Part shown: piece after piece, positions 9,676 to 18,970 of the stretch
Position numbering within the stretch: the first letter of the stretch is position 1
Layout: each line of letters starts with the position of its first letter
Source: Caballeronia glebae
Lineage (GTDB): Bacteria > Pseudomonadota > Gammaproteobacteria > Burkholderiales > Burkholderiaceae
NCBI RefSeq assembly: GCF_001545035.1
Contig: NZ_FCOJ02000010.1
Span: 62,001-126,000, forward strand
Direction: 5' to 3'
DNA: 64,000 nt
Program-made: the position numbers and the translations under genes
Notes under the pieces: generated by a model
Seen by the model: only the letters and a program-made list of their open reading frames with translations
Databases searched by the model: none
What the model was told of the DNA's origin: nothing

Positions 9676-11022
9676 TCAGGCTTGCGCCGTTGCGCTGGCC
9701 AGTTCTTCGAAGCTGACTTCCTTGTCGGTCACCTTGGCCTTGCCCAGGACGAAATCGACGACGTTGCTTTCGACGACGTACGCTTCCATCTCGGCGAGGC
9801 GTTGCTGGTTCGAATAATACCAGCGGACGACTTCCTTCGGGTCTTCGTAGCTTTTGGCGAATTCGTCCACTTCAGCGCGAATCTGCTCGGGCTTCGCCTG
9901 CAGTTCGTTGGCCTTCACGAGTTCGGCCAGCACGAGGCCCAGCTTCACGCGGCGCTCTGCCTGCTCGGCGAACATTTCGGCCGGGATCGGTGCGTCGGCG
10001 GCGTTCGGCACGCCGCGCTGCTGCAGATCCTGACGAGCCATTTCGACGAGGCGCTGCTGATCCTGTTCGATCAGCGCCTTCGGCACGTCCAGTTCGGAGA
10101 TTTTCAGGAGCGCGTCCATGACCTGGTTCTTCACGATCTGCTGCGTGCGGCGCTTCGCTTCACGTTCCAGATTGTCCTTGATCTCGGTGCGCATCTTCGT
10201 GAGATCGCCGTCTTCGATGCCGAGCGACTTCGCGAATTCCGCATCGATTTCCGGCAGATGCGGCCACTCGATCTTCTTCAGCGTGATCGTGAACTGCGCC
10301 GTCTTGCCCGCCACGTCCTTGCCGTGGTAGTCATCGGGGAATTTCAGATCGAACGTGCGCTCTTCGCCGGCCTTCAGGCCCGTCGCGGCTTGCTCGAATT
10401 CGGGCAGCATGCGGCCTTCGCCCAGCACGAACGCGAAATCCTGCGCGCTGCCGCCTTCAAACGCGACATCGTCGATCTTGCCGACGAAATCGAGCGTCAC
10501 GCGGTCGCCTTCCTTGGCTGCCGTGTCCGCGCCGCCGTCGCCGTGCTCGCCGGATTCGCCGCGTGCGTGGAAATGCACGCGCTGCTTGCGCAGGATGTCG
10601 AGCGTGCGATCGACTTCGGCTTCGGAGATGGTCGTGACCGTGCGTTCGATTTCAGCGTTCGCCACGTCGCCGAGTTGCACTTCGGGGTAGACCTCGAAGG
10701 TCGCGTCGAAGGCGTAGTCCTCGGCCGGGGTTTCCGACTTCGGCGCGAAGCTCGGCTGGCCCGCCACGCGCAGGTTCTCGGCGCGCGTGACGTCGAAGAA
10801 TTCCTTGCCGACCTTGTCGCTCAGCACTTCGGCCTCGACCTGGCCGCCGTACTGCTGCGTCACCATCTTGAGCGGCACCTTGCCCGGGCGGAAACCCGGC
10901 ATGCGCACGGTCTTGGCCAACTGGCGGATGCGCGAATCCACTTCCTTCTGCACCGAGTCTTTCGGCAGGGAAATCGTCACGCGGCGTTCGAGCTTGCCGA
11001 GGTTCTCAACTACGTTAGCCAT
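9676..11022 (-). CDS. tig: Trigger factor, ribosome-associated chaperone and prolyl isomerase
   Basis: 448 aa. The start [15 protein letters not shown] was chosen from family alignment; the open frame extends 43 codons further upstream without family similarity. The ribosome-binding signature GFRPGKVP lies near residue 45. A central FKBP-type PPIase domain follows (about 160-255, [17 protein letters not shown]), then the helical C-terminal chaperone arms. It meets nascent chains at the ribosome exit and is the first gene of the quality-control block. Confidence 0.96.
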   Translation of the reverse strand: MANVVENLGKLERRVTISLPKDSVQKEVDSRIRQLAKTVRMPGFRPGKVPLKMVTQQYGGQVEAEVLSDKVGKEFFDVTRAENLRVAGQPSFAPKSETPAEDYAFDATFEVYPEVQLGDVANAEIERTVTTISEAEVDRTLDILRKQRVHFHARGESGEHGDGGADTAAKEGDRVTLDFVGKIDDVAFEGGSAQDFAFVLGEGRMLPEFEQAATGLKAGEERTFDLKFPDDYHGKDVAGKTAQFTITLKKIEWPHLPEIDAEFAKSLGIEDGDLTKMRTEIKDNLEREAKRRTQQIVKNQVMDALLKISELDVPKALIEQDQQRLVEMARQDLQQRGVPNAADAPIPAEMFAEQAERRVKLGLVLAELVKANELQAKPEQIRAEVDEFAKSYEDPKEVVRWYYSNQQRLAEMEAYVVESNVVDFVLGKAKVTDKEVSFEELASATAQA

Positions 11023-11548
11023 GGCTGAATTCGTCCTAAAGTAAATCGTAAAATTCGGTGTTCGGTTCTTCCGCGGTTCTAAAGGCGCGGGTCCGGATAC
11101 GGCCTCTGCGTGAGCCGGCCGAAATCGACGCGGGCGCCGGAAGACGCGCAAAAAGCGTCTCGCGGGAGTGCCGGAACGTCGCCCGACACGGTGTCAGTCA
11201 ACAGAGCCAAGCATTTTAGCAAACAATTCCGGCCGGCCCTTCCGACGAATCGATGAACAGAGTGTTTCGCCTTGCTTTGCCTCGGAAACGGCCATTTTTC
11301 CGGGCGGATTTCGGCGTAAATCCGCCTTTTCCCGACCCGCTCGGCCGCGCAGAATTCCCGCTATCGGCACGCCGCTATTTTGCGGCGCGCGCCGCGCTGA
11401 TAAGCTTGCCGGCGCACGATTCAAGCGGCGAAGCGGCCCGGCGCGCGTTCCATTGCCGCAGGGCATGAAGGGCATGCAACAAAGGCATACATAAGGCCTC
11501 GCCGCGGCTTTTCAATCGTTCCTTCCACACCAGAACATTCGAGACACC
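11023..11548. other. Intergenic region between divergent tig and glxK
   Basis: About 525 bp without a supportable gene. An extended -10 element (TGCTAAAAT on the minus strand, 11213-11221) is a possible tig promoter, which would give a leader of about 190 nt. No paired -35 is convincing. The rest is GC-rich, with short open frames on both strands that I regard as chance. Confidence 0.35.
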
Positions 11549-12697
11549 ATGCCGAACGCCACGTCTTCTGCTCCCGTAATTGTCATCGCTCCCGATTCGT
11601 TCAAGGGCTCGCTTTCCGCGGAAGGCGTCGCGAACGCCATCGCGGAAGGCATCAGGCGCGCGCGGCCGGATGCCGACATCCGTATCCGCCCGATGGCCGA
11701 CGGCGGCGAAGGCACGCTCGACGCAATGCTCTCGGCGGGTGGCGAGCGCCGCATGCTCAACGTGCGCGGAGCGGCCGCAGCGCGCCGCGACGCCGCCACG
11801 GGCCTGCTCGACGACGGCGGCGCGATCATCGAGACGGCGGAAGTCGTCGGCATCACCGATCCCGACGGCATGGCCGTGCCCGTCAGCGAGCGCAGCACGC
11901 TCGGCATGGGCGAGGCGATCCGCGCGCTGCTCGATTCAGGCGCGCGCAAGTTCTACGTCGCGCTCGGCGGCAGCAGCACGAACGACGGCGGCGCGGGCCT
12001 GCTCGTCGGCCTCGGACTGAGACTCTTCGACGCGGCCGGCACGGAACTCGAACCGGTGCCGTCGGCGCTCGCGCAGGTCGCGCGCATCGACGCTTCGGGG
12101 CTCGATCCGCGCGTGAAGGACGCGGAGTTCGTCGGCATGTCCGATGTCGACAATCCGCTCACAGGCGATCACGGCGCGACTGCCATCTTCGGGCCGCAGA
12201 AAGGCGTGACGCCCGAGCAAGTGGCGACGATCGACGCCGCCCTCGCCCATTTCGCCGATGTGCTCGAACCCGCGATGGGCGTCACGAAACGCGATGAACC
12301 CGGCGCGGGCGCGGCGGGCGGACTCGGCTTCGCGCTGCACATGCTCGGCGCGCGCTTCGAGACGGGCGCGGAAGTGGTGGCGCGCGAAATCGGGCTTGAT
12401 GCCGCGCTCGAAGGCGCGAACTGGCTCATCACGGGCGAAGGCCGCTCCGACGTGCAGACGCTGCACGGCAAGGCGCCGTTCATCGCCTGCAAGCACGCGC
12501 GCGATCACGGAGTGCCGGCGTCGCTGCTGTCGGGCGCGGTGGATTCGGCCGCGCTGCCGCGACTCTCCGAATTCTTCAGCGGCTGCTTCTCGCCGGCTCC
12601 CGGGCCGATCACGCTCGACACGGCGATCCGCGATGCGGCGCGGCTGCTCGCCAACGAAGCCGAGCAGCTCACGCGGCTGAAGTTCGGGTCCAAATAA
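11549..12697 (+). CDS. glxK: Glycerate 2-kinase (GarK/GlxK family)
   Basis: 382 aa, normal for the bacterial GarK/GlxK family. Motifs visible are IAPDSFKGSLSA near the N-terminus, MADGGEGT (about residues 50-57), the ALGGSSTNDGGAG loop and ITGEGRSDVQT near residue 295. It phosphorylates D-glycerate to 2-phosphoglycerate, the last step of the glyoxylate-glycerate route that begins with Gcl and Hyi at the far end of this window. It is monocistronic here. The symbol choice between garK and glxK is by pathway context. Confidence 0.92.
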   Translation: MPNATSSAPVIVIAPDSFKGSLSAEGVANAIAEGIRRARPDADIRIRPMADGGEGTLDAMLSAGGERRMLNVRGAAAARRDAATGLLDDGGAIIETAEVVGITDPDGMAVPVSERSTLGMGEAIRALLDSGARKFYVALGGSSTNDGGAGLLVGLGLRLFDAAGTELEPVPSALAQVARIDASGLDPRVKDAEFVGMSDVDNPLTGDHGATAIFGPQKGVTPEQVATIDAALAHFADVLEPAMGVTKRDEPGAGAAGGLGFALHMLGARFETGAEVVAREIGLDAALEGANWLITGEGRSDVQTLHGKAPFIACKHARDHGVPASLLSGAVDSAALPRLSEFFSGCFSPAPGPITLDTAIRDAARLLANEAEQLTRLKFGSK

Positions 12698-12721
12698 ACC
12701 CGAAAGAGCCGCGCGGACTCG

Positions 12722-14170
12722 TCAGGCCGCCGCGCGCCTTGCTGCGAACGCGAGGCGGTCGAAGCACCAGACGGCGAGCATCGTCGCGCCCATCAGCGGG
12801 AAAATCATGCCGAGCAAGGTCAGGCTGCCGCGCCATGCGCGCATCGGCGGGCGCTTCGCCGGCCGCACCGGCGCGCCGAGTTCGCGCGCGGGCCGGCGCT
12901 TCATCCACATGATGAAACCCGTCACGGACAACGCAGCGAGCCCGAGCGAAATCGCCGAGCAAACGATCTGGTTCGCAAGCCCGAAGTAGCGCCCCATGTG
13001 CAGCGATGTGCCGTACGAGATCCATTTCGCGACGCGTCCGTAGCTCGCGTAATCGATGTCGGACAGCACGCGGCCGCTGTACTGATCGATGTGCAACGTG
13101 CGTTCGGCGCGCGGATCGGCGGGGAAATACGAGACCGTGTAGACGCCCGTGGGCTTCATCGGAAGCGCGATGCCGTAGTCATCGGCGATACCGTTTTTCG
13201 CGGCGAGCGCGACCACGTCGTCGATCGACACGCGCGCGGCCGATGGCGACGCAATCTCGCCATCCGGCACGGTCGTCGCGCCGACGGCCCACGGCGTCTG
13301 ATGCAGCGGCAGATCGTCCATCTTCATCTGCATGCCGTGCATCGCGTGTTCGTCGGCCTGTTTCGGTTCGTGGGATGCCGCGGCGGGCGCGGTTGAATGC
13401 ACATGCGCCTCGCCCCACGCGCCCTTCGGATAACCGAGCGATGCCGAAGTCGCGAGCGCCTTGAACTCCTTGCCCCACGATCCCGACCACGGCAGTCCGG
13501 AGAGCACGAAAAAGAGCGCGCCGAGCGCAATCCAGATGCCGCCCACCGCATGCAGATCGCGCCACCACGCGCGCCCTTGCAGCGAAAGACGCGGCAGCCA
13601 CACGCCGCCCTTTCTCACGTTCGATCGGCCGGGCCACCACAGCGCGACGCCCGTGCCGATCATCACGAGCGTCCAGCATCCGGCGAGCTCCATCAGAAGT
13701 TCGCCGGTCTTGCCGAGCATCAAGCCGCGATGGAGATTGCGTATTTGCTTCATCAATCGATGTTCGACGGAAAGCGTGCCGAGCACCGCGCCGTCGTATG
13801 GGTTCACGTACACGCTTTCGCTTTCGCCCGAAGGCAGGCGAAAGACGAATTCGGCGCTGCGCGCGCGATCGGTTTCGATCTGCGCGAGCGTCGGCACGGC
13901 GCCGCGCGGTTCGCTTGCAGCGGCCTTTGCGAGCAGCGTCTCGCGTAACAACTGCGGGCCGTGCGTGTCGGCGACGACCATCCTGTCGCGATACATCAGC
14001 GGCTCGATCTGCGGCTGGAAACAGTAGAGCGTGCCGGTGATCGCGAGCACGACCAGCAGGGGCATCACGAAGAGTCCCGCATAGAAATGCCAGCGCCACA
14101 GCGTGCGGCGATGCGCGATGACTTCCGCGCTCGACGTCGCTGGCGCCGCGTTCGGATTGGGTGCAAGCAT
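12722..14170 (-). CDS. PepSY-domain transmembrane protein with a His/Met-rich segment
   Basis: 482 aa from the start MLAPNPNAAP. Four main membrane helices are visible (about 30-50, 160-180, 205-226 and a C-terminal pair), with the family's conserved LHRGLMLG after the first periplasmic domain. PepSY-TM proteins are often found beside TonB receptors and are linked to ferric-siderophore reduction or metal uptake. Residues 256-290 are rich in His and Met (AHVHST, SHEPK, HAMHGMQMKM), suggesting binding of a soft metal such as copper. No TonB receptor gene is adjacent. A DUF2946 gene lies upstream on the same strand. Confidence 0.85.
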   Translation of the reverse strand: MLAPNPNAAPATSSAEVIAHRRTLWRWHFYAGLFVMPLLVVLAITGTLYCFQPQIEPLMYRDRMVVADTHGPQLLRETLLAKAAASEPRGAVPTLAQIETDRARSAEFVFRLPSGESESVYVNPYDGAVLGTLSVEHRLMKQIRNLHRGLMLGKTGELLMELAGCWTLVMIGTGVALWWPGRSNVRKGGVWLPRLSLQGRAWWRDLHAVGGIWIALGALFFVLSGLPWSGSWGKEFKALATSASLGYPKGAWGEAHVHSTAPAAASHEPKQADEHAMHGMQMKMDDLPLHQTPWAVGATTVPDGEIASPSAARVSIDDVVALAAKNGIADDYGIALPMKPTGVYTVSYFPADPRAERTLHIDQYSGRVLSDIDYASYGRVAKWISYGTSLHMGRYFGLANQIVCSAISLGLAALSVTGFIMWMKRRPARELGAPVRPAKRPPMRAWRGSLTLLGMIFPLMGATMLAVWCFDRLAFAARRAAA

Positions 14171-14436
14171 GGCGATTCTCGTTGAATGTGTTTCGGTGAA
14201 AGCGCGTCGGGGATGCCGACACTCGGTTCCGTGCGCTTCGTCGGCTCGACGGCGCATTCGTGGATGTGCCGCCGCTCTAACGTACCGTCAGGGTCGTGGC
14301 CGTATTCCCGGGCGTGCGATGGACCGCCGCTCCGGCATGGCGCGATTCGGTGAAACGATGTGCTGACGAGCGATCGCGCGCGTTCTTCGCGCTCATGTGC
14401 GCGACGAACATCGGGGCGACCGGACGAAAGACAGCT

Positions 14437-14829
14437 TCAGGAAAGAAAGGGAGGCGCGCGCGGGCTCGCGGCGTTGAAGGACTTGGACGCGACGCGATCG
14501 ACGTTCGCGAATGCCGGCACGCGCGCGACGCGCTCGATCGGCGCGACATCATGCTCGACGCGCGGGGCGATCGGCAGATCGTGCGCGAGCAGTCCGCAGT
14601 ACGCGCAGGCGTCGAAATGACTCGCGGCGTCGTGCGGTGCGGTTTGCGCGCCGGCGTGATGCGCTTCGTGCGCGTCCGTGGCTGATGTATCGACCGCGCA
14701 GAGCACCGCCCGGGGACCCGCGACGTTGCGCGCGGCAAGCGTCTGGCTGATGACCGGCGCGACAATGGCAAGCCACATGGCGGCGATGCCGAGCCATGCG
14801 ACGAAGCGATTGCGCGCGTTGCGAGTCAT
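14437..14829 (-). CDS. DUF2946-type protein with Cys/His motif
   Basis: 130 aa. The start MTRNARNRFVAWLG gives a membrane or signal segment (residues 10-30). The mature part has HEAHH (54-58) and HFDACAYCGLLAH (71-83), the CxxC-with-His pattern typical of DUF2946 proteins, whose role is unknown but which often sit next to copper or TonB genes. It precedes the PepSY gene on the same strand by about 270 bp, so a shared metal-related role is plausible. The open frame continues upstream to 14931 without useful signals. Confidence 0.65.
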   Translation of the reverse strand: MTRNARNRFVAWLGIAAMWLAIVAPVISQTLAARNVAGPRAVLCAVDTSATDAHEAHHAGAQTAPHDAASHFDACAYCGLLAHDLPIAPRVEHDVAPIERVARVPAFANVDRVASKSFNAASPRAPPFLS

Positions 14830-15102
14830 GAGCGGGAATGTCGATGCTGAAGCGGAAGGTTGACCGGGATTGTAGGCAGCCGATCTGCAAGCCGCAATCT
14901 TCGGGCGCGTATGCCCGGGATCGTTGTGCATGTGGGCCTATCGCGCGCTCGCTCGCTGCGCAAGAAGCGGCGACGCGATTTCACAGACATCGGCAGATGA
15001 ATCGGTTAGAATCTCCGGCTTGGCACAGTGGACCGGTGCCTGACACGGCGGCATCGCCGGGCGCGGGTCATCGCCCGCAACAGCCCAGAGCGCCTGCCGT
15101 GC

Positions 15103-15190
<88 letters not shown>

Positions 15191-15193
15191 CAC

Positions 15194-15229
15194 AAAACCC
15201 CTTTCATCGGCAAAGGGGTTTTTGTTTTT
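15194..15229 (+). terminator. Terminator of tRNA-Leu
   Basis: Stem aaaacccctttc/aaaggggttttt with a short loop, then a T-rich tail (GTTTTTG). It begins 4 nt after the tRNA CCA. Confidence 0.9.
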
Positions 15230-15249
15230 GTGGCTTTCGGCTTGGCCGG

Positions 15250-15636
15250 TTAAATGCTGATATCGCCCAACTCGACCGTCATCACCTCGCCTTTCGCCTG
15301 CGAGCGGCCATCGAAGTCTATGCCCGCCCGTTCCATCGCGTGCCTGATCGCGTCAGGCATCTGATCGCTCGCGCGGACGGCGGCGATCGGCCGGTCGACG
15401 TGCGACAGGAACCGCCGCACGCAGGTCGGCTGCCAGATCACGAAGACGTTGAGCGGATAGATGAGCCTGGCGTCGCTGCGACGATTCGCGGTGATGTGCA
15501 GACCTGCCGTCGGCGAGACGTGCATCTGACGCGGGCATACGCGAAAGTCGAAGCCGAAATCCGTCGCCACGCTTCTCACGAGGCGCGGCAAAAATTTGTC
15601 GCCGAATTGCCGATTCTCGGATTTGCTCAAGGCCAT
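15250..15636 (-). CDS. Conserved-looking small protein, function unknown
   Basis: 128 aa from MALSKSENRQFGDKF. The start is set by a good ribosome binding site (GGAGG six bases before ATG); the frame runs further upstream but loses protein character. The sequence has a basic N-terminus, no membrane segment, two Cys (in RVCPRQMH and QPTCVRR) and an acidic tail ending GEVMTVELGDISI. I do not recognise the family. It is convergent with tRNA-Leu and divergent from the squalene synthase-like gene. Confidence 0.7.
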   Translation of the reverse strand: MALSKSENRQFGDKFLPRLVRSVATDFGFDFRVCPRQMHVSPTAGLHITANRRSDARLIYPLNVFVIWQPTCVRRFLSHVDRPIAAVRASDQMPDAIRHAMERAGIDFDGRSQAKGEVMTVELGDISI

Positions 15637-15857
15637 GAATGCCTCCGGCTTCAGCCGCCGATGGAGTCGATTGCCGCAGTGTTGCGCGCGCGAACAACAG
15701 CGTCGGTGGTTCGGCGCACAATCTTGCCGCGAGGCTGCCGGCAGCGAAGCCGCGCCTCGCCGGATAAAATGGGCGCCCGCGCGCCGGTCCGCCCGCGTGG
15801 CGAACCGCAAGACAAGAAAAGCGCGACGCCTCCCTCGAACTCCCACAAGCCCCGTTC

Positions 15858-16700
15858 GTGAATTTCGACGATTACTGCCAGCAAAAGGCCGCCCCTGAAG
15901 GTTCCGGCACGTACTACGCGCTGCGCCGCGCGCCGGCGGCGAGTCAGCCGCTTCTGACCGCGCTCTACGCCCTCTATCGCGAGCTCGAAGAGACCGTGAA
16001 GGAAACCAGCGATCCGACCATCGGCCGCACCAAGCACGTATGGTGGCAGACCGAACTCGGCCGGCTCGATGGCGGCGAGCCCACGCATCCCGTCACGAAG
16101 GCGTTGCAGGCGCACGCGGGAGACGCCGCGCACCCGGTTCTGGACGATGCCGGGCGCGCGTCGCTCGCTGCCGTCGTCGACGGTTTCGGCATGGATCTCG
16201 ATCAGGCGCGCTATCTCGACTGGCCCGGCTTCCGGCGCTATCTCGATCAGACGGGCGGCGCATTCGCGACGGCGCTGGCACGCGCGAGCGCACGCGATCC
16301 GCAGCAGGCCGCGGTGTGGGCCGCGCCGCTCGGGTCGGCGTTGTTGCTCGCCGAACGCGTTCAGGACGTCGGCGACGATGCGCGCAATGGCCGCATCTAT
16401 ATTCCCATCGACGAGTTGCAGCGCTTCAGCGTGACGGCCGCCGACATCATCAATCGCAAATACGGCGATGCGTTCGTGGATCTCATGCGCTTTCAGACCG
16501 GACGCGCCCGGCAAGCGCTCGACGATGCATTGGCCGCGATTCCCGCTTCGGAACGCGCGACGCAACGCGTGCTGCGCGCGCAGGCCGCGCTGTCGCTCGC
16601 GCTCTTCGACGAGATCGAGCGGGAAAACTTTCAGGTGCTGCATCAACGCATCGCGCTCACGCCGATCCGCAAGCTGTGGATCACGTGGAAGACGCGTTAG
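15858..16700 (+). CDS. Squalene/phytoene synthase-fold protein lacking the first Asp motif
   Basis: 280 aa, the length of HpnC/HpnD-type proteins. The fold signature is present: DYCQQKAAPEGSGTYY at the start, the HVWWQTELGRL helix, and the second Asp motif (Asp170, Asp173, Asp174 in RVQDVGDDARNGRIYIP). The first Asp-rich motif, needed for Mg-diphosphate binding, reads RELEETVKE (41-49) with no Asp. That makes a normal prenyl synthase reaction doubtful. No hopanoid genes are near. The protein may be a catalytically dead paralogue like human NDUFAF6, a complex I assembly factor of this fold. Its stop overlaps the stop of the convergent DUF1501 gene. Confidence 0.85.
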   Translation: MNFDDYCQQKAAPEGSGTYYALRRAPAASQPLLTALYALYRELEETVKETSDPTIGRTKHVWWQTELGRLDGGEPTHPVTKALQAHAGDAAHPVLDDAGRASLAAVVDGFGMDLDQARYLDWPGFRRYLDQTGGAFATALARASARDPQQAAVWAAPLGSALLLAERVQDVGDDARNGRIYIPIDELQRFSVTAADIINRKYGDAFVDLMRFQTGRARQALDDALAAIPASERATQRVLRAQAALSLALFDEIERENFQVLHQRIALTPIRKLWITWKTR

Positions 16701-17563
16701 ACGCGAAGAATCCGCAGCGGCTCGAAGCGCGCGCCGAGGATCGATGAGGAATCGACCTGACCGCATGCGTCGAGCACGGTCGCATAGAGCCTTCTGAAGT
16801 CGACGCCGACCGGCAAGCCGCCGTCCGCATCGAGTCGATCGAGTTGCGGCGGCATGCCGAAAAGTCCGCCGCGCACGCGTCCGCCCATCATGAAATGCGC
16901 CGCGGCCGCGCCGTGGTCCGTGCCGCCGGCCGCATTTTCCCGCGCGGTGCGTCCGAATTCCGAACGCGTCATCACGAGCGTGCGGCTCCATGCGCCGGAC
17001 GCGATCAACGACGCCCGCAGCGATGCGAGTTGCGAAGCGAGACCGGCAAGACGCGCCGCATGCCGATCCAACTGATTCTCGTGCGTGTCGAAACCATGCA
17101 ACGTGATGCGACTTACCGTCACGCTTGACGCATGGAATTCGTTCACGCGATCGAGCCATCCATCGGCGCGATATTCATCGGCATGCGACGCAGTGTCCCA
17201 GATCTGGCGCGAGCGGAAATGCGAGCGGTTGGGTGCGTCGTAACCGACGCCCTGCACGATCGCCAGATCGCGCGCGCGCCACGCGCTCATCAGCGGCAGC
17301 AGCGACGGATGTAGAGCCGTGCGTTCATCGAGCATCAACGCGCGATCTCTCGATATCGCGAGGTGCGGCCGCAACACGCGATAGCGCGCGTCGGCGATCG
17401 GGATAACCGTGTTGAGCGCATCGTTGCCGCCTTCGAGATCGACGAGCACGAGCGAGCGAATGGAAGACGAAGTATCGGAATGTGCGATGGCGCACGCATC
17501 GCTGATACTGCCCGCGCATCCCGCGAACGCACCGGCAATCGAGAGGAATTGACGTCGGTTCAT
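16697..17563 (-). CDS. DUF1501 family protein, internally shortened
   Basis: 288 aa, where DUF1501 proteins usually have about 380-450. The N-terminus (MNRRQFLSIAGAFAGCAG) is a Tat-like signal though it has only one Arg pair. Family blocks present are VLVDLEGGNDALNTVIP, YDAPNRSHFRSRQIWDTAS, GWLDRV, LHGFDTHENQ, TRSEFGRTARENAAGGTDHG and the GGRVRGG tail. Between GWLDRV and LHGFDTH only about 14 residues remain where relatives have roughly 100, so a central segment is missing in frame. The usual partner, a DUF1800 gene, is also absent from both sides. It may be a decaying remnant or a minimal variant. Confidence 0.8.
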   Translation of the reverse strand: MNRRQFLSIAGAFAGCAGSISDACAIAHSDTSSSIRSLVLVDLEGGNDALNTVIPIADARYRVLRPHLAISRDRALMLDERTALHPSLLPLMSAWRARDLAIVQGVGYDAPNRSHFRSRQIWDTASHADEYRADGWLDRVNEFHASSVTVSRITLHGFDTHENQLDRHAARLAGLASQLASLRASLIASGAWSRTLVMTRSEFGRTARENAAGGTDHGAAAAHFMMGGRVRGGLFGMPPQLDRLDADGGLPVGVDFRRLYATVLDACGQVDSSSILGARFEPLRILRV

Positions 17564-17579
17564 CGCGAAAACGCGTGGC

Positions 17580-17939
17580 TTACCGCTTATAGAGATCGCG
17601 CACCGCTTCTTCGATGTGCTGGCGCAAGAGACGCCGCTCGTCGGCGGTCATCACCGTGTGGCGTGGCGGACGCGCGGGCGGAGTCTGGTCGACTTGCTGG
17701 ATGGGTTGCATGGCCGGCGCTTTCGGATCGTGATCGTGGCTGGAAGAGGCCGAACCTTTGCTCACGCGCTGCTGCGCGCGAATCATGCGGCCATCGAAAC
17801 GATTCGGGGAACTCGTGAAGCCCGTCGACTGCGCATAGGCGTGAGGCGTGCTCAGTACTGCGTAAAGCGCACTGGCAAGAAGTGTATTTCTGAGAATGCG
17901 CTCGGTGCGCACGGGTCCGCGCTGCCGCGCTCCCTTCAT
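17580..17939 (-). CDS. Putative secreted protein, function unknown
   Basis: 119 aa from MKGARQRGPV. A basic N-terminus and a hydrophobic stretch (about residues 18-35, LLASALYAVLSTPHAYA) form a Sec signal peptide. The mature part is Pro/Arg/His-rich and ends in a charged helix (TADERRLLRQHIEEAVRDLYKR). It lies 16 bp upstream of the DUF1501 gene on the same strand, so the two are probably cotranscribed. No family recognised. Confidence 0.6.
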   Translation of the reverse strand: MKGARQRGPVRTERILRNTLLASALYAVLSTPHAYAQSTGFTSSPNRFDGRMIRAQQRVSKGSASSSHDHDPKAPAMQPIQQVDQTPPARPPRHTVMTADERRLLRQHIEEAVRDLYKR

Positions 17940-18112
17940 GTTGTTCCCTTCGTTGCTCGACAACCGGACAGCCTCAGTCTTTTCGCGCACGTTTATCCGT
18001 GGCTTGGTCGGGCGCACGACGCGCTGGTCTAATGGAGTATCTACCGAATGGCGGGCTTAGGTAAAGCAGTGTACGCACCAAAATCTTAGGCCGTGCCACA
18101 GGTCCCGTAAAT

Positions 18113-18149
18113 TTTGTAACGAACTGTTACACTCGCTTTTGTTACAAAC
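18113..18149 (+). promoter_or_regulatory. OmpR-box-like repeats upstream of ompR
   Basis: TGTAAC (18115-18120) is followed by two copies of TGTTACA (18125-18131 and 18140-18146) exactly 15 bp apart; the first two elements also form an inverted pair. GTNACA is the core of known OmpR sites. The last copy is about 35 bp before the ompR start. Autoregulation is the natural reading but is inference. Confidence 0.45.
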
Positions 18150-18182
18150 TCGGTGCTTGAACAAACGCGCTAAGATGCCGCC

Positions 18183-18908
18183 ATGGAAACCAAGAACCCT
18201 TCAAAAATTCTCGTTGTCGACGACGATCCGCGCCTGCGCGATCTGCTGCGGCGTTACCTCGGCGAACAGGGCTTCAACGTGTACGTTGCGGAAAACGCGC
18301 CGTCCATGAACAAGCTCTGGGTGCGCGAGCGTTTCGATCTGCTCGTCCTCGATCTGATGCTTCCCGGCGAAGACGGTCTTTCCATCTGCCGGCGTCTGCG
18401 CGGCAGCAACGACCGCACGCCTATCATCATGCTCACCGCGAAGGGCGAGGACGTCGATCGCATCGTCGGTCTTGAAATGGGCGCGGACGACTATCTGCCG
18501 AAGCCTTTCAATCCGCGCGAACTCGTCGCGCGCATTCACGCGGTGCTGCGTCGTCAGACGCCGTCCGAATTGCCGGGTGCGCCGTCCGAAACCACCGAAG
18601 TATTCGAGTTCGGCGAGTTCGCACTGAATCTCGCGACGCGCACGCTCACGAAGAACAGCCAGGAAATTCCGCTGACGACCGGCGAGTTTTCGGTGCTCAA
18701 GGTGTTCGCGCGCCATCCGCGTCAGCCGCTTTCGCGCGAGAAGCTGATGGAGCTCGCGCGCGGCCGTGAATACGAAGTGTTCGACCGCAGCCTCGACGTG
18801 CAGATCTCGCGCCTGCGCAAGCTGATCGAGCCCGATCCCGGCAGTCCGCGTTTCATCCAGACCGTGTGGGGCCTCGGCTATGTCTTCATCCCCGACGGCG
18901 CGGCCTGA
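18183..18908 (+). CDS. ompR: OmpR response regulator
   Basis: 241 aa. The receiver domain has the acidic pocket (Asp13-15, VVDDDPRL), phospho-acceptor Asp57 (LLVLDLMLPGEDG), a switch Thr (MLTAKGE) and Lys in KPFNPREL. The winged-helix DNA-binding domain follows (about 140-238, ending TVWGLGYVFIPDG). With EnvZ it forms an envelope/osmotic two-component system. The order ompR then envZ, with a 62-bp gap, fits an operon. Confidence 0.95.
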   Translation: METKNPSKILVVDDDPRLRDLLRRYLGEQGFNVYVAENAPSMNKLWVRERFDLLVLDLMLPGEDGLSICRRLRGSNDRTPIIMLTAKGEDVDRIVGLEMGADDYLPKPFNPRELVARIHAVLRRQTPSELPGAPSETTEVFEFGEFALNLATRTLTKNSQEIPLTTGEFSVLKVFARHPRQPLSREKLMELARGREYEVFDRSLDVQISRLRKLIEPDPGSPRFIQTVWGLGYVFIPDGAA

Positions 18909-18970
18909 TCGATCTTTAAGCGAGTTTCGTCACGCTTTCCCCACTTCACCGAGCTGAACCCGACAGACTC

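Noticed and set aside
14277..14771. 164-codon minus-strand frame overlapping the DUF2946 gene
   Set aside because: Ser/Arg-rich shadow of the DUF2946 frame, without a ribosome binding site or domain.
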